From positions 1-5,692 of the forward strand of contig JACQEW010000106.1 of assembly GCA_016200365.1 (NCBI GenBank): a stretch of DNA of 5,692 nucleotides. The letters are read 5' to 3'. A program made the translations under genes and the position numbers. The stretch comes from Nitrospinota bacterium. GTDB taxonomy: Bacteria; Nitrospinota; Nitrospinia; UBA9942. This document shows, one piece after another, positions 1 through 5,496 of this stretch (its first letter is position 1; the number at the start of each line of letters is the position of its first letter). The notes under the pieces are model-generated. The model had not been told where the DNA came from and made no database searches. It worked only from the letters and a program-made list of their open reading frames with translations.

Positions 1-177
1 CCTTACCTTCTCTATCTCCTTCTCAAGCCTCAAGCCCTCATTCTTAAGATCCTGAACTGTGGCAACATTTTCTACATGAAAATATCTATCCTCCAGTTTT
101 GCAAATGCCTCCGATAAAACCTTCGCCCTTTCCTCATCATCCTTAAACACCTCATATATCTTTAGTGCATAACTCAT
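1..177 (-). CDS. Coiled-coil protein, second copy (coil 2), partial
   Basis: The first 59 codons are present; the gene runs off the left edge of the window. The protein begins MSYALKIYEVFKDDEERAK and continues into the charged coil stretch EGLRLEKEIEKVR. It aligns without gaps to the start of coil 1 (4723-4547). I count 12 nucleotide mismatches in 177, and positions 1-87 are identical to 4547-4633. The start at 177 is supported by GGAGG five bases upstream (183-187) and by the same start in the paralogue. It lies 21 bases after the receptor C fragment. By analogy with coil 1, a TonB-dependent receptor may follow outside the window. The role is unknown; see coil 1 for the family suggestion. 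Confidence 0.85.
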   Translation of the reverse strand, partial: MSYALKIYEVFKDDEERAKVLSEAFAKLEDRYFHVENVATVQDLKNEGLRLEKEIEKVR

Positions 178-198
178 AAAATCCTCCATCAAAAAAGA

Positions 199-405
199 TT
201 AAAACCCGTAACTTGCCTCAAGCATAAACTCTATCCCCGCCCTTGGGAAATCGTTTGTAACCCCTTTACCCTTTGGCGCCGGGTCTGCATATTTTTTATC
301 GAATAGATTGTGGATAGATGCCCTTATCTCGGCAGTCTTATAAAACATTTTCCTGAAAAAATATCCCTCCAGCATAGATTCATCCGATAGGTGTTTTAAA
401 ATCAT
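199..405 (-). pseudogene. C-terminal fragment of a TonB-dependent receptor (receptor C)
   Basis: The 68-codon frame ends in a typical outer-membrane barrel terminus: EIRASIHNLFDKKYADP, then DFPRAGIEFMLEASYGF with a terminal Phe. It matches the last ~48 residues of receptor B (EIRGSAYNIFNENYIDPSP... DFPRAGINFIAEAAYQF), but is clearly more diverged from B than the receptor A fragment is. A working receptor needs about 600-700 residues with a plug domain, so this is a remnant. Its apparent ATG at 405 overlaps the stop of the DUF5647-like gene (ATGA) and has no ribosome binding site. The upstream part of the receptor is absent, replaced by that gene. The fragment may be translated by coupling, but a lone last hairpin has no expected function. 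Confidence 0.8.
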
Positions 406-659
406 GCTGCAATAATCTCAATATTCGATATCTGCGGCTTCGGCATCTTCATTTTAACCACAAACACAGGTATCCCTTTATTCTTATTTTCGGTCAGAAT
501 CTTATAGTTTTCTTCATACAATTCCATATCATCCTCTGGAAGTATCACAAGAACTGCTCCTTTAGGGATTCTGTCAAGCACATCAGGATATTCAAAAATA
601 TACTTCATCCATTCAGCATATAAATCTAAATTCTTTTTCATAACCTCATCTTTTGTCAT
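402..659 (-). CDS. Small DUF5647-like protein
   Basis: This 85-residue soluble protein has the sequence pattern of the family annotated DUF5647 (recalled from memory, not searched): an N-terminal helix NLDLYAEWMKYIFEYPDVLD, then IPKGAVLVILPEDDMELYEEN, then a helix and a final strand IPVFVVKMKMPKP. The ILPEDD segment is the most family-like part. The start at 659 has GGGAG about 8 bases upstream. No signal peptide or membrane segment is visible. Its stop overlaps the ATG of the receptor C fragment. The 109-base gap before it contains the end of the acyl-CoA synthetase remnant's downstream region and a weak promoter-like pair. Function is unknown for the family, and neither neighbour suggests one. 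Confidence 0.7.
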   Translation of the reverse strand: MTKDEVMKKNLDLYAEWMKYIFEYPDVLDRIPKGAVLVILPEDDMELYEENYKILTENKNKGIPVFVVKMKMPKPQISNIEIIAA

Positions 660-685
660 TTTTTCATCTCCCTTTCAAAGTTATC

Positions 686-717
686 TCTATAGTGCTTCCA
701 ATTTGCCTTTAAGTCAA
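686..717 (-). promoter_or_regulatory. Weak sigma-70-like promoter candidate upstream of the DUF5647-like gene
   Basis: On the minus strand TTGACT (717-712) is followed by TATAGA (691-686). The hexamers are reasonable but the spacer is 20 bases, longer than the usual 16-18, so this is a tentative call. It would give the DUF5647-like gene its own transcript, independent of the KASIII operon. Confidence 0.22.
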
Positions 718-768
718 GCGTAACAAATGTAAAAGCAAGGTTATAGGTTTCAAAAAATGACAATTATC

Positions 769-849
769 TTAAAACTTCCTCTCCTTCTCTCCCCAAAACC
801 TCTCCCTCAAAGCCTTCTTCAAAATCTTGCCGGAACCGCTCTTTGGCAG
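769..849 (-). pseudogene. C-terminal remnant of an acyl-CoA synthetase (ANL superfamily)
   Basis: Immediately after the KASIII stop codon, and in the same frame, 26 codons read LPKSGSGKILKKALRERFWG, then EKERKF and TAA. The segment PKSGSGKILKKALR is the terminal A10-type motif of AMP-forming acyl-CoA synthetases and ligases, in which the Lys of GK takes part in adenylate formation. Nothing else of the roughly 500-residue enzyme is present and there is no start codon, so this is a deletion remnant. A KASIII next to an acyl-activating ligase would make a sensible pair, so the ancestral operon probably continued from KASIII into this ligase. The alternative is that KASIII arrived later and replaced most of the ligase. 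Confidence 0.78.
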
Positions 850-1860
850 TCATAACTTCCCCCACCTTATAACTATGGATCCAACATGAAACCCAGACCC
901 CTGTCCAGCAAAGGCAACAATATCGCCATCCTTAATTTTATCCTCTTGAACAGCCTCATCGAGATTTACCCAGATATTAGCGGCGCTCATGTTGCCATAT
1001 TTATGATTTGTCAAGCAAGCCTTTTCCTTTGTTATCCCCAATAGTTCAATCCACTTTCCACTTAAAGGGGTAACATTCTGATGTGGGATGAGCCAGTCTA
1101 TGTCATCTGCTCTTAAATTTGCCTTCTTTAATGCCCTCTTAACAGATTCGGGGACTGATTTTATAAGGTATCTATTTAATGCAGAACTTGGGTTTTTTTC
1201 ATCATAATCAATAAAAAATAAAAGTCTTTCTGAGGGGGGATTAATATAAGAGGATCGTCCACCGAAATATTTCGGTCTCTTAACCTTGATGCCACAGTTG
1301 CCAAAAAATCTCCCGTTTGTCGCTAAATCAAAGGAGATTACCCCTCTATCATCCTCTGCCGGACTCATAATAATAGCCGATGCACCATCCCCAAGAACCA
1401 CAAAACTCGCCGGGTCGGTATCGTCGGATACCTGAGTCAAGTTGCAAGATGCTACAAGGAGGATATATTTATATTGTCCCAGGGCAATAAAATTATTTGC
1501 CACTGCCATCGCTGGAATTGCACCGCAGCACGAGAGATCAAGTTGAAATGATGCGGCATTTACTGCTCCAATCTTATATTGTGTTAAACATACATTTTGC
1601 GGATTAACCTCCTCCGATAATGCCGTAATCCCTATTATCAATTCAATGTCGGCAGGCTTAAGTCCTGCCCTTTCAATTGCAACCTTTGCAGCCTTAGCCT
1701 CCATATCGGTAACTGTTTCACCTTCTCCCATAACCCTGTGCTCAAAAACACCCCATTTCTCTATTATTTCCCTTGCTGCCCCCTTTTTTAAAAAATCCTC
1801 TATAGTCTCTCTTTTTTCAGGCAAATAAGAGCCTGTGCCGATAATCCCTGACCTATACAT
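850..1860 (-). CDS. Beta-ketoacyl-ACP synthase III-like condensing enzyme
   Basis: This is a 336-residue thiolase-fold enzyme of the FabH/KASIII type, which normally condenses an acyl-CoA starter with malonyl-ACP in the cytoplasm. It opens with the family start GIIGTGSYLPEKRET. The active-site Cys is most likely C111 in FQLDLSCCGAIPAM, aligning with FDVAAACAG of E. coli FabH. The His is H260 in WLIPHQN and the Asn is N290 in YGNMSAAN, so the triad is complete. The glycine-rich end GQGSGFHVGSIVIRW is also typical. Length is close to the usual ~320-340. The ATG at 1860 overlaps the preceding gene by 8 bases, with only a weak AGGGA upstream, suggesting translational coupling. No ACP, FabD, FabG or other fatty-acid gene is nearby, so a specialised starter or acyl-CoA substrate is more likely than housekeeping FabH; this is inference. 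Confidence 0.9.
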   Translation of the reverse strand: MYRSGIIGTGSYLPEKRETIEDFLKKGAAREIIEKWGVFEHRVMGEGETVTDMEAKAAKVAIERAGLKPADIELIIGITALSEEVNPQNVCLTQYKIGAVNAASFQLDLSCCGAIPAMAVANNFIALGQYKYILLVASCNLTQVSDDTDPASFVVLGDGASAIIMSPAEDDRGVISFDLATNGRFFGNCGIKVKRPKYFGGRSSYINPPSERLLFFIDYDEKNPSSALNRYLIKSVPESVKRALKKANLRADDIDWLIPHQNVTPLSGKWIELLGITKEKACLTNHKYGNMSAANIWVNLDEAVQEDKIKDGDIVAFAGQGSGFHVGSIVIRWGKL

Positions 1861-2239
1861 TTTTTATTGTTTCCCTATTAAACATCATTAATGCAGCATC
1901 TTTTGCAGACATTCCAACTCTTACACCGCAGTCTCCTGCCAGATTATTTACCGCAGAGATTATACCGCATTCGTAATTATCCAATCCATTACCGATCATT
2001 GCTGTAAATGTATCCACAGCGGCAGCAGGGATTCCTATCCTTTCATATACTTGAAGACCTGCTATGCCTGCATTCTCTTTTCCCTTTCCAGCATCATTGA
2101 CAATAATACCGTTTAATCTAAAACGGTTAACAACATACTCGGCAGCAGATATGCTTCCGTGTGACCCGCATACCACTACATCGCCGTTATTGGATTCATT
2201 GAGGCAGGAGATGGAATCTACAATGACAATACTGGACAT
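1853..2239 (-). CDS. Unrecognised 128-residue alpha/beta protein upstream of KASIII
   Basis: I do not recognise the family. The protein begins MSSIVIVDSISCL and alternates short hydrophobic strands and helices: DVVVCGSHGSISAAEYVV (20-37), then GIIVNDAGKGKENAGIAG (44-61), then IPAAAVDT (70-77) and a Gly-rich IGNG turn. This looks like a compact Rossmann-like fold. GSHGS and NDAGKGKENAG look like ligand-binding loops, which is inference. No signal peptide or membrane segment is seen. I chose ATG at 2239, one base after the receptor B stop. An upstream TTG at 2266 would overlap the receptor and is less likely. No good ribosome binding site precedes the ATG, so coupling to receptor B is probable. 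The 8-base overlap with KASIII suggests the two proteins act together. Confidence 0.75.
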   Translation of the reverse strand: MSSIVIVDSISCLNESNNGDVVVCGSHGSISAAEYVVNRFRLNGIIVNDAGKGKENAGIAGLQVYERIGIPAAAVDTFTAMIGNGLDNYECGIISAVNNLAGDCGVRVGMSAKDAALMMFNRETIKNV

Positions 2240-2240
2240 C

Positions 2241-4298
2241 TTAAAATTGATAAGCAGCCTCGGCAATAAAATTTATCCCTGCCCTTGGAAAATCTCCGGG
2301 GACTGTCCCCTTTGGTGAAGGGTCTATATAGTTTTCATTGAAGATGTTATATGCAGAGCCTCTTATCTCCAAACCTTTATAGAAATCCTTTCCGATGATT
2401 GTCAGGTTTGTTACTGTATAGCCCTTTGTCTCACCTCTCGTATCACCCGATGTCCTTCCCCTCGGACCTATGAGAAGTGCATTTGCATTAATAGAGATAA
2501 ACTTTGAGAGTCCGATATTTAAGCCGATGTTGCCTTTATGTTTAGCCACATCTGGAATCTTTTCATTTGTATCCTTATATTGAGATTCCTGATATGTATA
2601 ATTTGCAAAGGCATAAGAATTATCGTTCAACCTCCCTTTCAATTCCGCTTCTATGCCGGATGCAGTAGCGCCTGTTGTATTCTCATATTTTTTGGCGCCT
2701 GAAGGTTGTGCAACTTGCTGAATCAAGTCGCTGATATCACTGTAGAAGTAATTTATGCCGGCATTAAGTTTATCAAAAAGGCGAAACCCTAAGCCTCCCT
2801 CATAAGTCCTGATCTTCTCTGCCTTCAGCTTCTCATTTCCAAGAATAGCAGGATTATTGATTATATACATCTCCTCAAATACAGGCGCCCTGAATGCCTC
2901 GCCATATAGGAGCTTAAATTCTCCATCTCTTGAAAACTTATAAACCATCCCTCCTCTTATATTTGTAGTATTTCCGAAATCACTGTAGTCGTCATACCGT
3001 GCACCGGCAGTTATCTCTATGGCATCGCTTATAGTATGGGCATCTTGAAAATAGATTGCCCTTACATATCTCTCCCTATTCTGATTCCAGTTCCCATAGG
3101 ATGTATTATCCCGCATAAAACCCAGGGGGAGAAAAGTAAAGGGGTCATAATTATCCTCCCGTCTTACATCGTACTGTCTTATACCTTCATAAGCAAATCC
3201 GAATGATGCCTTATTTTTCTCGATTGGAATGAAATCAAACTGCACCTCGGCTCCTGTCTTACCTTCTTTAAGATATGGATGTCCAAGGAAACCATCTGGA
3301 AAAGGAATAACACCGGCCAACTTAAAACCCTCTGGATAGACCTCCCAGAATGCATCCCAGTCAAATTCATCCAGATATACTTTTGCAACAACATCAACAT
3401 GCTCATAGGAGTGGATATAACCTAATTCCCCAAAATATTGTACGGTGGTTATTTCAGACTCGTCGTTTAATGCATCTCCAATACCTATATATGGTCCCCT
3501 CTTTGCCGATATATACTTTCCCTTTAAGACAAAATCCTTGAAAATAAGCTTAAGGTCTCCGTCAAATCTCCTCTCATAATCCAGTGTGCTGCCAGAATTT
3601 CCAATACTGTCACTCTCCACTCTCAACCTCTCTCCTCCTGTATCATAGAAATTCATTGACCCTATTATGTTTAAATCACCGAGACGGTAGCCTGAAATGA
3701 TATTATATTTCTGCGTATTAAAACTCCCTCCGCTTACAGATAGCCTCGTGCCCTCTATATCGCCGACATCTTCGGTAACTATATTTATAACTGCAAGGAA
3801 TGCGTTTGTGCCATAAAGTGCAGATCCTGGTCCCCTTATAACCTCTATTCTTTTGATATTCTCGATGGGCATATTATCGAAAGACCAGGCAAGCCCCGCA
3901 GTTGTAGGCTCGTTCACCTCGTGTCCATCCAGCATAAGCCTTATCTTCTCTGATGCGACGGTCTTAATCCCTCTAACATGAATCGCCTTTCTTCCAATAT
4001 CGCTTGTAGTTATTTCAAAACCCGGCACAGTCTTTAATACATCCAGCAGATTCCTTGCACCCATATTCCTTATTTGCTCCGATGTTATGACTGTGGCGAT
4101 GGCAGGGGCTTCCCTCAATCTCTTGATATATTTTGTTGCGCTGATAATCTTCTCCTCCTCCCCCCAAAACATTGCCTCCTCTGAAGCAGGGAAGGGGAAT
4201 TCTGCTATCTTTTCCTGAGCATAAGCGAGGCTACCCTGAACTGGATTCAGGGCTCGCACTACAAAGACTGCTAATAATACAAAAAACATTTTTCTCAT
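2241..4298 (-). CDS. TonB-dependent outer-membrane receptor (receptor B), full length
   Basis: This 685-residue receptor would import a scarce ligand (siderophore, cobalamin or similar) across the outer membrane using TonB energy. The ligand cannot be told from sequence. It has a signal peptide (about 1-27, cleavage after AYA). A plug domain spans about 63-180, with APAIATVITSEQIRNMGARN, then LLDVLKTVPGF, HVRGIKT, and the conserved IEVIRGPGSALYGTNAF. A long barrel follows, with FRAPVFEEMY in its middle, ending in the outer-membrane signature AAYQF with terminal Phe. The ATG at 4298 has AAGGAGGG just upstream; the frame is open further but only reads through the ribosome binding site. It lies 17 bases after coil 1 and one base before the 128-residue gene. 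The signal peptide has an Arg at 15 and a long c-region, encoded by a palindrome. It is paralogous to fragments A and C. Confidence 0.95.
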   Translation of the reverse strand: MRKMFFVLLAVFVVRALNPVQGSLAYAQEKIAEFPFPASEEAMFWGEEEKIISATKYIKRLREAPAIATVITSEQIRNMGARNLLDVLKTVPGFEITTSDIGRKAIHVRGIKTVASEKIRLMLDGHEVNEPTTAGLAWSFDNMPIENIKRIEVIRGPGSALYGTNAFLAVINIVTEDVGDIEGTRLSVSGGSFNTQKYNIISGYRLGDLNIIGSMNFYDTGGERLRVESDSIGNSGSTLDYERRFDGDLKLIFKDFVLKGKYISAKRGPYIGIGDALNDESEITTVQYFGELGYIHSYEHVDVVAKVYLDEFDWDAFWEVYPEGFKLAGVIPFPDGFLGHPYLKEGKTGAEVQFDFIPIEKNKASFGFAYEGIRQYDVRREDNYDPFTFLPLGFMRDNTSYGNWNQNRERYVRAIYFQDAHTISDAIEITAGARYDDYSDFGNTTNIRGGMVYKFSRDGEFKLLYGEAFRAPVFEEMYIINNPAILGNEKLKAEKIRTYEGGLGFRLFDKLNAGINYFYSDISDLIQQVAQPSGAKKYENTTGATASGIEAELKGRLNDNSYAFANYTYQESQYKDTNEKIPDVAKHKGNIGLNIGLSKFISINANALLIGPRGRTSGDTRGETKGYTVTNLTIIGKDFYKGLEIRGSAYNIFNENYIDPSPKGTVPGDFPRAGINFIAEAAYQF
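4225..4257. repeat. Imperfect palindrome inside the receptor B signal-peptide codons
   Basis: CCCTGAA (4234-4240) and TTCAGGG (4246-4252) form a 7-bp stem with a 5-base loop. GCGAG (4225-4229) and CTCGC (4253-4257) extend it, with a 4-base bulge on one side. On the coding strand it specifies residues of roughly VRALNPVQGSLA, between the hydrophobic core and the AYA cleavage site. It looks like a small REP-type palindrome carried in frame; that origin is inference. Confidence 0.55.
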
Positions 4299-4315
4299 AA
4301 AACACCCTCCTTTTA

Positions 4316-4723
4316 TTACTGAACCTTTAAAAGCACCCAGATAACACCGATTACAAATGTTGCCTGTGTTATCCAGAATCCAAATAACCACCTCAAAATA
4401 CTCTGCTTTGATTCCATAATCTCCTTTGTCAGCTTCAATTCTGTCTCTTTAATCTCCAACCTTACCTTCTCTATCTCTTTTGTCAAATCAAGCCTTACCT
4501 TCTCTATCTCCTTTGTCAGCCTCAATTCTGTCTCTCTAATCTCCAGCCTTACCTTCTCTATCTCCTTCTCAAGCCTCAAGCCCTCATTCTTAAGATCCTG
4601 AACTGTGGCAACATTTTCTACATGAAAATATCTCTCCTCCAGTTTTGCAAATGCCTCAGCCAGAACCTTTGCCTTTTCCTCATCACCCCTAAATACCTCA
4701 TATACCTTTAATGCATAACTCAT
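4316..4723 (-). CDS. Coiled-coil protein with C-terminal membrane anchor (coil 1), DUF1640-like
   Basis: The 135-residue protein has an N-terminal globular or helical part (1-40, SYALKVYEVFRGDEEKAKVL), a charged coiled coil (about 42-105) and one transmembrane helix (about 109-133, FGFWITQATFVIGVIWVLL). It ends KVQ. The coil is internally repetitive: KEIEKVRLEIRETELRLT, KEIEKVRLDLT and KEIEKVRLEIKETELKLT, giving 18-11-18 spacing, that is 7- and 11-residue periods. The layout resembles bacterial proteins annotated DUF1640, but I could not search this. ATG at 4723 is chosen because GGAGGG lies just upstream and coil 2 starts at the same point; the longer frame to 4774 reads through that site. 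It sits 17 bases before receptor B with a nearly identical ribosome binding site. The role is unknown; an anchored oligomeric scaffold is the simplest guess. Confidence 0.88.
   Translation of the reverse strand: MSYALKVYEVFRGDEEKAKVLAEAFAKLEERYFHVENVATVQDLKNEGLRLEKEIEKVRLEIRETELRLTKEIEKVRLDLTKEIEKVRLEIKETELKLTKEIMESKQSILRWLFGFWITQATFVIGVIWVLLKVQ
4460..4564 (-). repeat. Internal DNA repeats encoding the EIEKVRL coil units
   Basis: The 18-mer CCTTACCTTCTCTATCTC occurs at 4460-4477, 4493-4510 and 4547-4564, 33 and 54 bases apart. It occurs again at 1-18 in coil 2. Each copy encodes Glu-Ile-Glu-Lys-Val-Arg and flanking bases. The spacing keeps the reading frame, so unequal recombination could change coil length by 11- or 18-residue steps. 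Confidence 0.85.
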
Positions 4724-4789
4724 AAAACACCCTCCTTTTTTAAAATTTTTTATAAACAAAAAATTCCTAATCACAGTTTATCTTTAAAA
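4724..4789 (-). promoter_or_regulatory. AT-rich leader of coil 1 with a possible -10 element
   Basis: The 66 bases between the PIN gene and coil 1 are very AT-rich and include TATAAA (4754-4749), about 25 bases upstream of the start codon. A -35 box at the right distance is poor (ACTGTG, 4777-4772). This could be the promoter for the coil 1 / receptor B / 128-residue / KASIII transcript, but support is thin. No hairpin terminator for the PIN gene is visible here. Confidence 0.22.
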
Positions 4790-5202
4790 TCATGGTTTCT
4801 TTACGAATCCCATCTGTTCAAAGTCTCTGTCAAATGTAAAAACCTCATTTATATTCAACATCTCCATTATCGCTTTTGTTGTGCAGTCTGTATATGACCA
4901 CAACTTATCTCTATTGAATTTTTCAAAGATTGACCATGCACAGTTCTCTATTTCCTCAGAGACTTGAATAATATGAAGCAGTCCGTTATTTTTCAATATC
5001 CATATCTTTTTAGCAAAGTCAATTGTCTTTTTGTATCCAACATTAGCTAATAACAAGGTATAAGTCTCATCAAGGATGAAGTTGCTGGTGTAAGGTCTAT
5101 ATTTTTTCTCTTTAATCTCGTTTCTAAAGATAATAGCCTCATTATAATGAATGTCCCTTTTATTCTCTAAAGCTATCCCTCCATGTCTTCCCTGACTACC
5201 AT
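4790..5202 (-). pseudogene. PIN-domain (VapC-like) toxin with frameshifted or deleted N-terminus
   Basis: From codon 5176 down to the TGA at 4790, 128 codons read IALENKRDIHYNEAIIFRNE, then SNFILDETYTLL, SYTDCTTKAIMEML and EVFTFDRDFEQMGF. This is a PIN ribonuclease toxin: the acidic residues Glu of LDE, Asp of YTDC and Asp of FDRDF are present. The first strand with the N-terminal catalytic Asp is missing from this frame, and no ATG, GTG or TTG precedes IALENK before a TGA at 5218. A plausible first strand, MVVRED, begins at 5202 but lies in the antitoxin frame, so about one base (or four) has been lost between 5176 and 5185. A shortened product from TTG at 5056 would lack two acidic positions. 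It is therefore probably inactive, unless this is a sequencing error. Confidence 0.75.
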
Positions 5203-5292
5203 ATTTTCCAATACCTCAAAAACTTCTTTTAGTTTTTCCTCTGGAGTAGAATCAATCATATCCTTAACAACCTTCCTCAATGTATCTTGCAT
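5173..5292 (-). CDS. Short antitoxin-like protein upstream of the PIN gene
   Basis: The 39-residue ORF begins MQDTLRKVVKDMIDSTPEEK and continues LKEVFEVLENMVVREDMEG before TAG. A strong GGAGG lies 7 bases upstream of the ATG. The STPEEKLKEVFEVLE helix resembles small antitoxins found ahead of PIN toxins. Position directly upstream of, and overlapping, a PIN gene supports that role: it would bind and neutralise the toxin. At 39 residues it is shorter than most VapB-type antitoxins and has no obvious DNA-binding domain. Its last codons (MVVRED) look like the toxin's first strand, so a deletion may have joined the antitoxin's middle to the toxin's beginning. Confidence 0.6.
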   Translation of the reverse strand: MQDTLRKVVKDMIDSTPEEKLKEVFEVLENMVVREDMEG

Positions 5293-5349
5293 ATTTATCC
5301 TCCTTTCCTTTAAATAAGCAATTATTAAAACCCTAATCTATGCACAACC

Positions 5350-5496
5350 TTTAACCCAAATAATGCGTGAATTTTAAAAACCCTGGTAGCCGCAGGCTTT
5401 AGCCTGCGATTTAATGCACTTAAAATGCGAATAAATTATCGGTAAGTAACGCACCCGTAAAGGGTGCGGCTACCTTCACGCATTTTTCGGGTTTAA
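5350..5496. mobile_element. MITE-like element with terminal inverted repeats and TTTAA target duplication
   Basis: A 137-bp non-coding element (5355-5491) has terminal inverted repeats CCCAAATAATGCGTGAA (5355-5371) and TTCACGCATTTTTCGGG (5475-5491), matching at 15 of 17 positions. It is flanked on both sides by TTTAA (5350-5354 and 5492-5496), consistent with a target-site duplication. Inside are GGTAGCCGCA (5385-5394) and its exact inverse TGCGGCTACC (5465-5474). Each abuts a hairpin: CGCAGGCT/AGCCTGCG at 5391-5408 and CGCACCC/GGGTGCG at 5450-5468. It carries no ORF, so any movement would need a transposase from elsewhere. It interrupts receptor A at a point where receptor B has a single TTTAA (4033-4037), which acts as an empty site. 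Confidence 0.82.

Noticed and set aside
850..852. UGA read-through or selenocysteine joining KASIII to the ligase tail
   Set aside because: KASIII ends at its normal C-terminus, no stem-loop of SECIS type is apparent after the stop, and a 26-residue ligase tail has no use there. A deletion remnant is simpler.
1646..1828. Plus-strand open frame of 60 codons
   Set aside because: It lies entirely opposite the N-terminal half of KASIII, has no ribosome binding site and shows no family resemblance.
2064..2318. Plus-strand open frame of 84 codons
   Set aside because: It is antisense to the 128-residue gene and the receptor B end; low-complexity composition and no initiation signal.
3179..3541. 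Two further open frames (minus 3179-3406, plus 3350-3541) inside receptor B
   Set aside because: They overlap well-conserved barrel codons of receptor B in other frames and have no independent support.
4460..4564. Short tandem repeats as a CRISPR or regulatory array
   Set aside because: They are coding, in frame, and encode regular coiled-coil units.
5173..5190. Programmed frameshift producing the PIN toxin
   Set aside because: No slippery heptamer or downstream structure is visible, and the antitoxin and toxin are normally separate genes.
5350..5496. Rho-independent terminator or CRISPR repeats
   Set aside because: The hairpins have no T-run right after them, and there is no series of equal repeats with unique spacers. 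Terminal inverted repeats plus a target duplication fit a mobile element better.
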